DNA of 64,000 bases from Sesamum alatum (taxonomy: Eukaryota > Streptophyta > Magnoliopsida > Lamiales > Pedaliaceae): positions 6,074,367 to 6,138,366 of the forward strand of contig JACGWO010000012.1 in assembly GCA_034509735.1 (NCBI GenBank). Reading direction: 5' to 3'. How positions within the stretch are numbered: the first letter of the stretch is position 1; every line of letters begins with the position of its first letter. Below are positions 46,250 through 60,100 of the stretch, piece by piece. The notes beneath the pieces were generated by a model. The model was not told the origin of the DNA, did no database searches, and saw only the letters and a list, made by a program, of their open reading frames with translations. Both the position numbers and the translations under genes were made by a program.

Positions 46250-47400
46250 GATGGATTCTCAAGGAAAAGCAATGAAGATGGTGAATTCCAAATCGCCACA
46301 TCGAAGTGTTCAAGTTCTAGTACCAAGAGTATTGGTGCTCCTCCCATTGAGTCTGCTAAAAAAGACTTCATCGTACCTAGCCATGCAAGTGAAGATGATG
46401 AAAATAAATCTTCTCTGTCCTTTCCTCGCTCCGTGTCTAGATACTCCTTCCCAACGAATGTGGCTTCAGTCATGGTGACGAATGCTACAACTATAGAAGA
46501 GCAAATTGCAAATTTGACAAGAGCCATCGAAGGGCTCACAAAGCACGTCTAAGAGCAAGATGCCCAAATTGCTAGGTTGATCAACAAGCCAGATAACGTT
46601 GACACAAGCCATATCAGGGTGAAACAAATAGAGGCTCACGATGAAGAAGAAGAGGCATCCACAAAGCAGCATTATATCGGAAGGATAAGCCTGCAAAAGA
46701 GCTTCAGATCTCATCTGATGGGCTGATTGCAGTGAACCGACTCAAAGAATTCATTGAAGGAACCATCATAGGCAAGATCATGGGAACTTCAAGGTCATCA
46801 TTTATTTATACAAAGCTATACACTCAAAGAATTTATTATTTGAAAATGCCAATCGGCTATCAACCTCCCAAGTTCCAGCAATCTGATGGCAAAGGCAATC
46901 CTAAGCAACACGTGGCTCACTTCGTGTAAACGTGCAACAACGCTGGAATATATGGGGATCACCTCGTCAAACAATTTGTTTGATCTTTGAAAGGAAATGC
47001 ATTTAATTGGTACACCGACTTGGAAGCCAACTCAGTTGACAGTTGGGGGCAATTAGAACAAGAGTTTTTCAATCGTTTTTACAGTACCAGAAGAACAGTC
47101 AGCATGATCGAGCTTGCGAACTCACACCAGTGGAAGGAAGAACCCATCATTGATTATATCAACCGTTGAAAAACTTTGAGCCTTAATTGCAAAGAACAAT
47201 TGTCCGAGACTTCAACAACTGAAATGTGTATCCAAGGAAATCATTGGGAACTTTGTTATATTCTTCAAGCAATAAAACCAAAAACTTTTGAAGAGCTAGC
47301 GACTCGTGCACATGGAGTTGAAATGAACTTCAATTGCAAAGATGACGAATACTCAAATGATATCAATGATGATGTCGATGATGACGCAACACCATGAAAT
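46250..47400 (+). pseudogene. Degenerate Ty3/gypsy-type gag
   Basis: Reading across frames gives TTIEEQIANLTRAIEGLTKH, EQDAQIARLINKPDNVD, MPIGYQPPKFQQSDGKGNPK, LKGNAFNWYTDLEANSVDSW, EQEFFNRFYSTRRTVSMIEL and WKEEPIIDYINR, ending in FEELATRAHGVE. This is the retrotransposon gag (capsid) domain usual in plant gypsy elements. In-frame stops (for example where KHVQEQ is expected at about 46550, and near 46926, 46981 and 47167) and frame shifts disable it. No zinc knuckle or protease follows. Confidence 0.88.
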
Positions 47401-48122
47401 TTTTCAATGCTCCTGGATATGAGCATAAACTATCTAGTGTCCAAAAGACAAATTCAATGCTCCTGGATATGAGTATAAACTATCTAATAACTAAAAAAAA
47501 TAATCTCAGTGCTCATAGATATGAGCATAAACTATCTAATGTCAAAAAAAAAAAATCTCAATACTCCTTGATACAAGTATAAACTATCTACAAATTTACT
47601 TGAAGAACTCCTTGATATAAGTATAAACTATTTACAAATTCAAGTCAAATAACTCCTTGATATGAGTATAAACTATTTACAAATTCAAGTCAAATAACTC
47701 CTTGATATGAGTATAAACTATCTACAAATTCAAGTTGAAGAACTCCTTGATACGAGTATAAACTATCTACAAATTTACTTGAAGAGCTAATTGATATGAG
47801 TATAAACTATCTACAAATTTAAGTCAAAGAGCTCCTTGATACGAGTATAAACTATCTATGAATTTACTTGAAGAACTCCTTGATATGAGTATAAACTATC
47901 GACAAATTCAAGTCAAGAACTCCTTGACATAAGTATAAACTATCTACAAAGTCAAGAACTCCTTGATATGAGTATAAACTATCTACAAATTCAAGTTGGA
48001 GACTTCTTGATATGAGAATAAACTATCAACAAATTCAAATAACTTCAAGTCAAGAACTCCTTGATATGAATATAAACTATCTACAAAGTCAAGTTTGAAG
48101 ACTCCTTGATATGAGAATAATT
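47400..48122 (+). repeat. Tandem array of about 43-bp units inside the LTR element
   Basis: About 16-17 units share CTCCTTGATATGAGTATAAA, then CTATCTACAAATTCAAGT. Unit length varies from about 36 to 55 bp, with more diverged units at the left end ('gctcctggatatgagcataa'). The array occupies the place where pol would be expected. Confidence 0.93.
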
Positions 48123-48308
48123 CAAGTGAACTACGTTATGACTTGCTCATCCCACAAAGGTACATAGGCAGCTTGAACTATGTTTTCAAGTGCAGTCACA
48201 TGTTAAAAAAAAGGAAGAACAACATATGAAGAAGAATCGATTTCGAGAGATGTTCACTCCTTCACGTTGTTGCAGTAGGTGCTCATGAACAAGTCTCGTT
48301 GGGGCATT

Positions 48309-49058
48309 TGTAGACAAACAAAATTTCATGTTCCAATCAAATTGGGACAAATAATTTTGATATTTATCTCTTTAGAAATACAAATATTAAAGAGATAATG
48401 TCAAAATTGGTGAATCATATTTTGCCAAATATTTAATGTACTTATCTCTTTGAATTAAATTATAACGAGATAATACAAAAGACGTTTAAGTTCACCACGA
48501 CTCTATCTATTTGACAGTTATATAAAGGGTCCCCCGGAGCTCATTCAAAATATACACAATTGAAGATACGGGCAAGAAAGCATTCAAGAAGTCCCAAAAT
48601 CCTCTCAAGTGCAAATCAAGGAAGATTTACGGCATTCAAGGCAAGATTCAAGGCGTTCGTCGTGAAAATCATTCAAAATCAACGTTTAATTCATGAAGAA
48701 GTCCAAAGACCGGCGAATTTACGTTATCAAGAAGCAAGTCCACCTTGACGGAAGATCAAAGTCTCAAATTCACCAAGAAATATTCCAAATTCAAGTTAAA
48801 TATCTTCAAATTTATAGCGTTTAATCCGGAAACAAGTCAACAACCCCCGGATTAATTTATTCAAAGTCAAAGTCAACGTCGAAGGAGATCAAACGCAAGT
48901 TTCACCTCCGAAGTTGTCGAAATCAAAGATCACATTCTTGAAGAGAAGAATCAGAGATTTTAATAGAGATTTCACACCCACAATATCCAATCAAAAGAAA
49001 TTTATTTGTACTATTTTTTTGTTTCAATAAATTCAGTAACACGAAAAATCTGTTTACA
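48309..49058 (+). repeat. 3' LTR of the 45.4-49.1 kb element
   Basis: It pairs with 45413-46180. It is preceded by GTTGGGGCAT as a short polypurine-like tract and followed by the CTCCA target duplication. Confidence 0.92.
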
Positions 49059-49232
49059 CTCCATTTTACGATTTCACGTGCACCTTTGATCTAAAACATA
49101 ATCGATCGTATGCAGTGAGCCCGCACATATTTGTATAAAACAGTGACAGGTTGTGGTCCCAACGGACAAGGCTAGTATCTAATGGAGCATCATAAATATC
49201 CCCACATCAAAAAAATATTTAAAGTACCTTTA

Positions 49233-49466
49233 GGTTGCATTTGGATTGAAGGGTTTTGAAGCTATGAATTTGAAATTATTAATAACAAATTCTTTGAATT
49301 TATTTGGATAATTCTAAATTTAAAGGATTTCAAATCCTTCAAATTTAATTTTAAATTATGTTTTGTTGAAAATTAATGAATTTTAAATTATTTTCAAATA
49401 TAGTAATTTGAAATCATTTTTCCAAATACTAACCTCAAACCCAAATCCATCAACCCAAAATGCACC
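49233..49466. repeat. MITE, about 234 bp
   Basis: The left end GGTTGCATTTGGATTGA is the inverse of the right end (inverted reading GGTGCATTTTGGGTTGA). The interior is AT-rich with paired 'ggatttcaaatcc' blocks. Non-coding. Confidence 0.65.
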
Positions 49467-49630
49467 GGCCTATTTATTATAATAATTCAAGAAAAACATA
49501 AATAATAATATATTAAAATTACTATTAAGTTTTGGGGCAAGTCACACACCACCTGTGCGACTCGCCCATTTTTTTCCTAGTCTTTTTTTTTTTAATTTTT
49601 TAAAGAAAACATGAAGTCGCACACTTGGTG

Positions 49631-50525
49631 ATCAATATTGTTATACTCAGATTGGATCGGTCGGTCCGATTGGAAACTGCTAAGTGTCCGGTCTGGATCA
49701 ATGGTGAAAAATCGATGCTAATTGGATCGGTGTGAATAGATCAAAACTGGCCAAACCTGACCCAATTTTGCTATTTAAAAAATATATATATATATATATT
49801 TCACTAAAAAATAATATAGTGAAATATTCAAATAGAAAAGAAAATAAATATCAAAGAAAATAAATGGGCAATTGCTTCATGGATAATTATTCAAATAAAC
49901 TATGACCATATTTATAGTGTAAATAGCTTAAGCTTGCCTTATACTTTTCCAAATGTGAGACAAATAAGAAAGTATTTAATCTGTTTATACTTTTTCAATG
50001 TGGAATAATGAGAAAGTACTTAAATTACATTTGGTTTATACGTTTTCAATGTGCGACAACGAACATTTCTAATAGAGTTTTTATTTCCTTTATAATCTAT
50101 TTCTTTATCATTTTCTCTATGCTTCTCCAAATTTTTTGGATCTTTTTTAAAAGAATTATATGAAGGCAATGGTTGCTAAAATATCGTTATAAAATGCATT
50201 TATTTAATCAATTCATATATATAATGTATTTTGGGGGGTTTTCAATTTTAATTTTATTTGCTTCCTCCAAGAGGTTTGTTGATTTTTTATTGTTAAATTA
50301 TTATAGATTGTATTCATTTATAAAATGTACCATTTTATAAAAATATTGTTATAAATTGTATATTTGATTTATTGATATATAGATATGCTACACATATATA
50401 TGTATATAATAAGGTCCGAGTCAAACCGATTTTTTTAATTCGGTCCGACTAGTCGGACCAGTGACCTAGTAACTTCATTTGTTTAATCTCCGGTCTGGTT
50501 TTAAAAACATTGCTGGTGAGCATCT
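49631..50525. mobile_element. Candidate non-autonomous Mutator-like foldback element
   Basis: The left end 'atcaatattgttatactcag' followed by GGATCGGTCGGTCCGATTGG roughly mirrors the right end (inverted: 'cagcaatgtttttaaaacca', then 'gaccgg...'). The match is imperfect, so the boundaries and class are uncertain. It has no coding capacity. Confidence 0.38.
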
Positions 50526-51138
50526 CCTCTTTTTTTTTTTAATTAATAATTACAAATTTAACTAATTAAACTTAAACTTTTCCATATTTACATATTTTTA
50601 ACCGATATCAATTACCAATGATCTTTTAGTCTAATGATTAAGTTTGAGGTCTTATAAATCCCACAAATGCGTATGATGTTGTTTACTGTATAGTATGTCA
50701 AGTATTTCTACTATAAGAGTAGGTGTTGTTTAAATGTAATTTATTTTATATTGATGATCAATACATGATTGTATAGTTATCTTTATTAGATTGACATTTG
50801 ACAAGAATGATTGTAATCAATTTATTTTAAATAATAATAATAATAATTCATTGATTTCACTCAAAAAAAAAAAATACATCACTATTTCAAAGGGGAAAAA
50901 GAAAAAGTCAATTGTTGGGGTTCAATAAAATAGAGTAGACAAAAACCAAGAATTACTGGGAATAGTTTGGAATAAATATATACATTGAGGACTAAAATGA
51001 AATATTTAATTTCCATAGTTGTAACGGTTAAATTGCATTTAATTTGAACCTCAGCCCAGCAGCATCCATTGTGATTATGCTCACACCTGACACCACAAGA
51101 AGGCAAGAAATCCAGCATAGATTATTGGTATAGCCATT
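50526..51138. other. AT-rich spacer and promoter of the LON-domain gene
   Basis: No gene was seen. A short (AAT)n run lies near 50830-50847 and an A-run near 50863-50873. The last 150 bp are the likely promoter and leader of the gene at 51139. Confidence 0.45.
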
Positions 51139-54100
51139 ATGATTACCATAATCCCCAAACCATCAACATTCAATTCCTTGGAAATCAACCCACTATATAT
51201 TAGTAATCCACGCTACTCCATTTCTCCGTTTTTCAGTTCCCAAATTCGACTCAAATTCCCTAATCGACGTCGCCGGTTTCAGATTCAGGCGTCTTCTTTA
51301 GTTCTCCCGCTTCTCCCCTTCCCAATCGATCAGGTAATTTTCCTGTTTTTATTTTTATGGTTTTGTTCTGTTCCGTTCTTGTTTTATGGGTTTTAATTCT
51401 AAAAGTCTGAAATGTTTACAGGTGATTTTGTCTTTTAAGGGTTTTTTTTTTTGCCAGTTTAAGTTAATTCTAAAAGTCAAGAAAGTTTTGAGCTGTTGCT
51501 TTTATGGTGAAAAAGAAGGGAACTTGGATGGACTAGAATGAATGAATGATATTGATTGGTCCGAGAACCTGCATAAAATTCATGTTAAATGTGTATGTGT
51601 GTATATATAGATGCGCAAGATCATCAGCAAAGTTTTTTGTGTATGTACCTGTAAAAAATCCTTTTAAACGTTCTTGATTGTGTATAGCCTATAGGTCTAG
51701 TGTATAAGAAGTTTAACTGATCTGTAAGTGTGCACATCTAATGTTGTGTACATTAGGATACGCATCACCAAAAGCTTGTCTACTGGGTTATTCAACCATG
51801 TGACTTAGGGATGTAGTTGTTGAATATGAGTTAACACTATATCTGCGGGATTAAGATGTAATTTGACTGTATCTGGTTGATTTCTGGTGTATCTCATAAA
51901 ATGAAGCAAAACAAAAGAAAAATTGTCTAAATGAAAGAGTGTACCTATGAATCTACTGTATTTCCAGGCATAGTGGTTCAGTACTGAACGCACCAATACG
52001 CATACACTTACAAGTAAGGTGCATACGTTACAATTAATAATAATAATAAAAAAAAAAAGAACTTCTGCTCAGTCTTTAAGATTTTTGGGATACTTGAAAC
52101 TGACACTGGAATGCTGAACTTGAGGTTGGATGTTAAAGTACACAAAACCAAAGCCATAATCTGGCAGTTGTGTCTAGGACTGCTTGTGTAATCATCAAAA
52201 TGAAGGACTAACTGCATTTCTTATGCGTTTACTTCTGATAACTTGTTACATGGTTGTTGATTTAATATATTTGTTTTCTGTTATACAGGTTCTTGTTCCA
52301 TCTGAGGCTAAAACCCTTCATCTGTATGAAGCAAGGTATATAGCGCTGCTGGAGGAGGTACAAAGTTATATAACATGTGCTTCCCACCATTTAATGATGA
52401 TTAAATTACAACAATTGAGCAGCATCTTCCCCATTCCACTGAGTTGAATGTGAAGCAACGTGTTGCAACCTTTTTTGTTCTATACCAATGATGTACAACA
52501 AGTGTCTATCAGAACATGCTCAACTTTTCATTAATAAAGTTTCTCCGACATCCTTCATTCCTTCTTGGTACTTCTTGACTTCTCCAATACCCTTAAGTTT
52601 TGATGTTCTTCCTATGTAGAGATTCTTAGAAACTTGATTGATTTTCAAGAGCGTCATTTGTTGCCTAGTCTAAGAGTTGAAATAAGTTCTTGAAGTGTGG
52701 ATCATAATAATATCCCTTGGATCCAACTCTTTTGGCCTCAAAAATCCCAAACATCAAGATATTTTTCAGCCTGTGTTTCTTTATGTAAATAGTATTTAGT
52801 GTATAGGGGCTAATAGTAGTACATGCTTTAAAACTTATACCCTGAATTCCTTATGCACTGTGAATATTTGGAGCAGTGGTACTACGTTAAGGCTGCCCCT
52901 CTGATCTAACCTCACTTTTAAGCAAATAATGCATTAGTCTTTGTTTGTCCAATCTCTTAGTGGGTAACAACTGATGTTACTTTCTCCCATTACTTTTCTG
53001 GATGCAGTCTTTATTTCGGAAGAATAAGCTATTTGTGCACTTTGTGTTGGATCCAATTGGCTCTAGTGGTACATCACCAGAAACATCATTTGCTGCTAGA
53101 TATGGTTGCTTGGTCTTAATAGAGAAAGTGAGTTTCTATGCTTCAACATCTTTGTCCCTATCAAGTTACGCACTCACCTAACTTTTCTCGTGTGCTTTGT
53201 AGGTCGAACAGCTTGAAATTGGAGCATTGGTCTCAATAAGGGGTGTAGGTCGAGTAAAACTATTGGAATTTAAACAGGTAAGTCACAATTAAATCTGAAG
53301 TCCTTTGACACTGTAAATTTTTACACTATTTCTTACATATTTCTTCTACAAATATTAACCTTGCAATTCACTTGATGTTCATGTCTCATTCTAACAAGTT
53401 TCATAATATCATAACATAAAAGAATCATCATCTTTGCTTGGAAACAATTAAAATATGGAGTAGTCAAGGACTAATAGTTCTATGGAATAATATGGACATT
53501 TGGGTTGGCAAGAGGGGGCAAATCTTTACTCTATTTTGAATGAAGTGGTGTTATTTCGCCAAAAAATTTCGACATATAGGTTCTTTGTACTTTGTATACA
53601 GAAGCCATAAGTGATTCACTAAGAAATTGTTTATTTAGAAGTAATGAAATTATATGAAAGTTGTGAGAGAGAAACTAGTCACATTGTTTGGTGGAGCACT
53701 ATTGATGTCATAGTAGTAATGGTTTAAGGAATGGTGACAATACTAGAAAATGCACCTAACACGCTAGTGATGCACCTTTTGGTCTGTAATCTATTATTTC
53801 ATATGATAGTCTTCATTCTATAAACTCGTGGGACCATAGTTCATATAACTTTTGTCAAGGCTTGATGATGTGTAATACTATAAATCAAGCCAAATTGTGC
53901 CAGAGTTCGTGTTTGTTGGACATAATACATAGTGCAATCAACTGTCTAGGTAGGAAAGCTAATTAACCATGATAATAGTGCTTAATTATATATATTATAA
54001 ACATATTTAAGTTGCTCTTGCATATATTTGCATGTATATACACTTCATCCTTTTCATTTATTTCTAAAATTTTTCTATACCAGATAAGCCTGAAATTCTT

Positions 54101-57100
54101 CATTGCCTTTTGTAGCTTTAAAGAATTTTACAATGGTTCGATCAAAGATAAGATATGAGTTAATTGCAGACGAACGTACACGACGTGAGACATTTAAGAA
54201 AAGAAAGACAGGTCTATTTAAAAAATTGAATGAATTGAAAACATTGTGTGACGTTGAAGCTTGTGGCATCGTCATTAATGGAGATGGGACTCAATCAGAA
54301 GTTTGGCCCTCACCGCATGCAGCATCCCAAGTAATTCAAAAGTTCAAAAACTTGCCCTCTTCTTCCCAAACAAACAATATGGTAAACCAAGCCGGATTTC
54401 TTAGGCAAAATTTGTCTAGGTTGTCCAAGAATTTGGATAAAGAGACTAGGAAAGTTCAGTCTCTGGAGAGGGAACTACTCCTAGCCAAGTGTTTGGTTGA
54501 ACAAGAGGTGGATGTCAGCAATTCAAATGAATTGCATGAAATGCTTCGCCTATTGGAGAGGAAGATTGGAATGGTTGATCGTAGGATTGCCGATATTGAG
54601 CCTTCTAGTTCTAACATGGTTGCAGGTCGGAAAGAGACAAATGATGGACCTCATCATGGGAAAGGGAAGCAACCCCTTTGAAGGTTCATTTTGGAATCAT
54701 ATATTAATAGGCAATCTTTACTTGAATCCTTATTTGAGGCGCTTTTAGAGATGCAAAATCTTTAAGGGCCTTCTATTAGTACTTCATAATACTCATTTTT
54801 CTTTATGTGTTATTTTGATTTTCTTGGATATTTTATAATATCTTATGGTATTGTCTGTGAGTGTTTGCTTTTGTGTTGAATAAGTTGTGCAAAATTCTTT
54901 AACTTTTAGATTGAATTTCCATTATGATGAAGAGATAAGAAGAGATACATGCACCTTTCTGGAATTATATTGTCGATTTTGGGCTATTTGGGACGTACTT
55001 TAACTTTCATAACATGGATATTTCAAAGCTTTAGGGATCATCTTGTTTGTCTTACAATAGCCAACAACAAACTCTTTTAGCATGTATTAAAATGAAGTAA
55101 GATTATATGGGTACCTCTTAAAATCTTGAACTAGAGATATTATATAAAATTATTATATTTGAAGTATTTATTTGGTGAACTGACGTATGTTGTTATATTT
55201 ATTATATTTTGGTAATAGATGCTTACTCCATGATAATATCTTTAATAGATTTCTCAATCAACTTGTACTTAAGTTGAAACAAAAATTAAGACAGATAGAC
55301 TCAAAAATCAAATTTTACTGATGATTAAATAACATTTTAGCTCACTAATACTTACCTTTTCTAAATGACAACAACTGCTAAAGTTGCTTTTGATGAGTCA
55401 TAGCCATAGTTATTAAAGGTGCGCAAGGCGCAAGCCCAAAGCATTTTCTGAAAATGGTGTTGGGCTTTGCTATGGTGGCAGCAAGGCGCACTAAGTCGCG
55501 CCTTCTGCAAGCCCAACCCTTTTTGGGTTGTGCTGAAAGAAAAACTTTTGGGTGGTGCCCGATGATGCAGAGAAAAGTGGCGCGTGGAGGCGCAATCACA
55601 AAATTTCGTGCGTATGAGAGGCTGAGCGCGACAGTGGCGCAGCGGAGATGGCGGTGCGGGTTAGGGTTGTGTGGGTAAGGCCGCAGGTGTGAGTTAGGGT
55701 TTCTCAGCTTTTGTTTTTTAATAAATAAATGGGTATATTGTACCGACACCCCTTGAGGCTAGGTCCAAATGCACAAACACCTCCCGTATTTTGCAAAATT
55801 ACAATTACACTACTTGAGATTGCAGTTGTAATTTCAAGTACACCCCCTATTTAGTAGCAAAAGTTTACACAAACACCCCCTAAGGTATATTACCAGTAAT
55901 TTTGCCAAAGGCAGGGGTGTTTGTTGTATTTATACCTAACCTCAAGGGGTGCCAATATAATTTACCCTGAATAGATATATATAATATATAGTGTTAGGAT
56001 TATAGTGGAATTACAAACATGGTATGGTTATGATTGATCTATCTACCAAAAAGATCAACCACAAATAAGGCAAATATACACAAATCTTCTAATTAATCTT
56101 CTAACAATATTTAATTGTTTGTGCATTATTGATATTGATGTATAAATATATAATTTATTTCTGTAAATATGTGCTGTTCTTTAAAAAGGCGTGCCCCTGC
56201 CGTGCGCCCTAGCTCCAAGGGACCTTTACGCCATGATGCGCCGTGCGCCTTTCCAACTATGATCATAACCCACCAATTTTGGATCTCCATTACTTTGTTA
56301 TCAAATGGTTACTTACATCAAACTTTTTTTTAATACTAATCTGAATCCTTACTGAAGGAACATTTATATCGGTAATATAAACTTTTATTGTTCATAATTG
56401 ATCATGGTTGTATTAGAAAATATTGTAACCAAAACCAAAAACTTTAATTGTAAAATTAATAGTATATCTTTTTCATAGTTGACATTGTATTAGTAAGTGC
56501 GTAGAAAGTGTCCACAGTATTGCTCGTAATGAGAAAAGTAACTATCATAGTTGTTAAAGCTATCGTAAAGAGAAAACTAACTATTATAGTTGTTAAAGGC
56601 GCATGTCGCATCATGTCACAAAGGTGCTCCTGGAGCCATGGGGCACGGGGCACAGAAATAGTGCCAAAGCGCGCCTTTTTCTATGGCAGCCTGGCACACA
56701 GGTGAAAGCCTAGTGATTGAAGAGAGTGATGCATCATGTCACAAAGGTGCTCCTGGAGCCATGGGGCACGGGGCACAGAAATAGTGCCAAAGCGCGCCTT
56801 TTTCTATGGCAGCCTGGCACACAGGTGAAAGCCTAGTGATTGAAGAGAGTGACACGTCTTTTTCTATGGCACCCTAGTGTGTTAGGTGAAAGCCCAGTTT
56901 TAAATGAGGCTAGGCTTGCTCAAACCCAACCTTTTAACTTTTCTTTTTTATAAAAAAAGAAAGTAAAAGTAAATAGAAGAGAAAATTTAGGAAGAGAAAA
57001 TCCCTGACAAGTTGTTTTACATATTTCTTTTATGGTATAATGGTTAATATAATTTCTAGAGTTCTATTTAATTGTTTGTGTAATATTGATGTCAAAAGAG

Positions 57101-60100
57101 ATTGATGTGTGAATATATAATTCATTTGTGCGAATATGCACCATGCTTTAAAAAGGCGCGCACCACCGTGCGCCATGGCTCCAGCGACCTTTGTGCTGAT
57201 GCGCCATATACCTTTAACAACTATGCATCAATATTGCACAAACAATTGAATATAAACATTAGATATTATGTTAACCATTATACCATAAAAGAAATATGTA
57301 AAACAACTAATCAGGGCTTTTCTCTTCTTTTTTTGTTTTTCTTTACTTTTTTGTGTATTTCTTAAAAAAAAAAAGTTAAAAGGGTTGGGCTTCAGCAAGT
57401 CTACCCTCATTTAGAACAGGGAGAAGTTCAATCTTCAAGCTTAGCCTTTGGTTGGGTCTAGTGTGCTACGGCACCATTGCGCCTAGAGCAAGCCCATTTG
57501 CGCCGTGCGCCATGCGCCATGGTGCGCCTTTTATAACTATGGCTATAACGCCATTGAGTAAAGTTGCATTAATGTGGTCACTAGATCAAATCGAATAAAA
57601 GATTGGTAGAGAATTAGATACATCAAAATGCAACCAACTACCAAAGTGAATTAATTGTTCAAATTTGGTTGCAATCGTCTTATGTTTTTCAGGTTGATAA
57701 TTAGGTTTTTGATCTTTTCTTAATAATAAGAATCATACTCGGATTTTTATTTATTATTTTTCTTTTGGAAACTAAAAAAATACAAAAAAAGTGTAAGAAT
57801 TCACTAACAAATATATAGATGTGTATATTGAAATTAAATATGAAAAATATTCTAAGTAATTCTATGACCGGTATTGTTTAATAAAGTGAAACCAAAAACC
57901 ACAATCAACCAAATATTTTTAAGATAAACATCTATTACCACATGTGTTTATTTAGAAAAGATACGCAAGCCAAAAAGGCGAAAAAGCCCCAAAAGTTCTT
58001 TGAAACATTTTAAGTATATTACTTGAGAAAGGAAAATGGCATGACTTCTATTGTTAGTTGGTTATGTACTTAGTACCTGGAAAAGTTAAAGTGAATTGTT
58101 GAAAGATGTGAACGAAGTAGTCATCATCTTCAATTCCTTAAAACATTTAATATCTTGTTCATTTTAGTCAAATTTCAAATCTATTTTCATGGCAATAGAG
58201 GACAAATTTTTTCTTCCAATTGTGAATCGTTTTCATGGAAATAGAGGATTAGTGTCACATTTGGTTTCTAGCACAAGAGCTTCGGTAGTGACGTTCTATT
58301 ACATCTCTTTTGCCATTAATTTATTTTTCATAAAGTATTATTGGCTAAACTTTGAATGAATTATCACATTTCTTCCTGTTGCTTACAGTTTATGTTTCTA
58401 ATTTCCTATTCCCTTTTGTTTTTTTCACCTACTTTTATGATAAAACATTTAGTTTATCTGCATTACTATTTTCAATATTTCATTTTAAATCATTCAATAA
58501 GTCATAATATGCAGCACAAAAGTTCTTGTATAGATTGGTTCAATGGTTGGCTGTAGGTCTAGATCTAGGATTTTAAACTCACTATCTGATTCTATTTCCA
58601 AATATCTATGGGATTCATGCATAGGAATCCATATACAGAAATGTGCCTTTTCTCATTTTGGGAGAACAATTCCCGAAACGTATTATGTATCACGGTAGAG
58701 TTTGTGCAAAATGCATCGGAGAGTTGGTTATACAAGCACCAGTCTATTTCTAGTTCATAATAGAGCTTGTGGGCTATAGCAGATGGACTTAGTTGAACTA
58801 CAAATAGTGTTCTTTTATCATTTAGGTTTAAGTTCAAAGGTCTATAAATTTCAAGTAATACAAAAGCTCTCTTGTTTGCTCAAAATTTCAGCATAGAGTT
58901 TGAAGTACATCTCTTGTTATCTTATAATGGTAGTTTACACAAGGGTTTTTTGAGTAAATGAACCCTTCAAATGAAGTCATGGAAATCGTTAGGCAGTGAG
59001 TGGCTAGGGGAGCCCAAAGTTGGTTCAATTATTAGTAGTATATTACCAATTTATATAGTAATAAAAGGATGTACATGTTTATCATTGTTCCTGTATCCAC
59101 TTTTCCCCACCTAATGTTCGAGGCAATATAGTTTCCATATTTTGCCATATTCTAGAAAAAAGCCAATATTACAGCTTGACTTCTATCTACTATACTAGTT
59201 TTCCTTGTCATGGACATTACTGAAGGAAATTATCATAAGGTTGCTTTTGTGCCTATATGATATTTAACCTTGTTCTGGTTATAATTCTAGTCTTCTTTAG
59301 CTAAAGACTGCATTAAGAAGCAATGAGTTAACCATATTAAGATTGTTGAACTAGTTGAAGATGGTATCTAATTTGATAGGTTTGGTTGATTAGATACAGT
59401 AATGTGGGCCTTTATGATATAACATGTGGAATTTAGCATCTAAAATGTGGCCTTTCTTTATAATGACTTAACTACAACTAAAGCATCAGACTTCTGCCAA
59501 ATAAATCATGAGATCGTAACATTTTGAGCTACCAAATTCCCCATTCTTGGGGAAATTCTTTATGATGTTACCCTGAGAACGTTATACACCTTATAATGTT
59601 TATTGTGTCCGTATGACTGCATCTGTATTTACATACAGTGCAAAATGGGTTGATATGGATTAATATTTAGTTACCTTTGACAGGAAGCTTATAAAGACAG
59701 ATAGATAATTTTGTCTATTACACTAGATTTTTTGCTTTAACAGTTCCTATAGGTTTTACTATAATTGGAGAGAATTTTGCTTCTAAAGTTTTCCTACTTG
59801 ACTAGTGTAAGTTTGTAGTATGCATTTTGTTTGAGCCCCAATCTAAGATGGACTTATTGTAATAGCTAAAGTTATATTGAGATGAAGATATAGCCAGGAT
59901 ATCTTAAGATTTCAATACTTACTGAAGTCAATAATAATTTCTTTTGTCTTCAGGGATATAGGTTTATATGTTTAAATTGTCGAAATATAAATAATGTAAA
60001 AATGTTACGTCTTTTGCTGAAAATTAGAATTTGGTTCTGTTATGCTCCTTCCCAACAGATCAACTGAACTATCTGCTATTCACATGAGTGAGTCTTAGAC

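Larger units (their letters stand above)
45413..49058 (+). mobile_element. Complete LTR retrotransposon, gag only (3646 bp)
   Basis: Direct repeats 45413-46180 (768 bp) and 48309-49058 (750 bp) both begin TGTAGACAAA and end TTTACA. They are flanked by the perfect target duplication CTCCA (45408-45412 and 49059-49063). The primer-binding region TTTGGCACCCCCAGTGGGAC lies just after the 5' LTR. The interior carries a decayed gag (46250-47400), and where pol should be there is a 0.7-kb tandem array (47400-48122). Protease, RT, RNase H and integrase are all missing, so it must have moved in trans. The LTRs differ by several percent on inspection, so it looks older than the 11.4-kb element. Confidence 0.94.
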
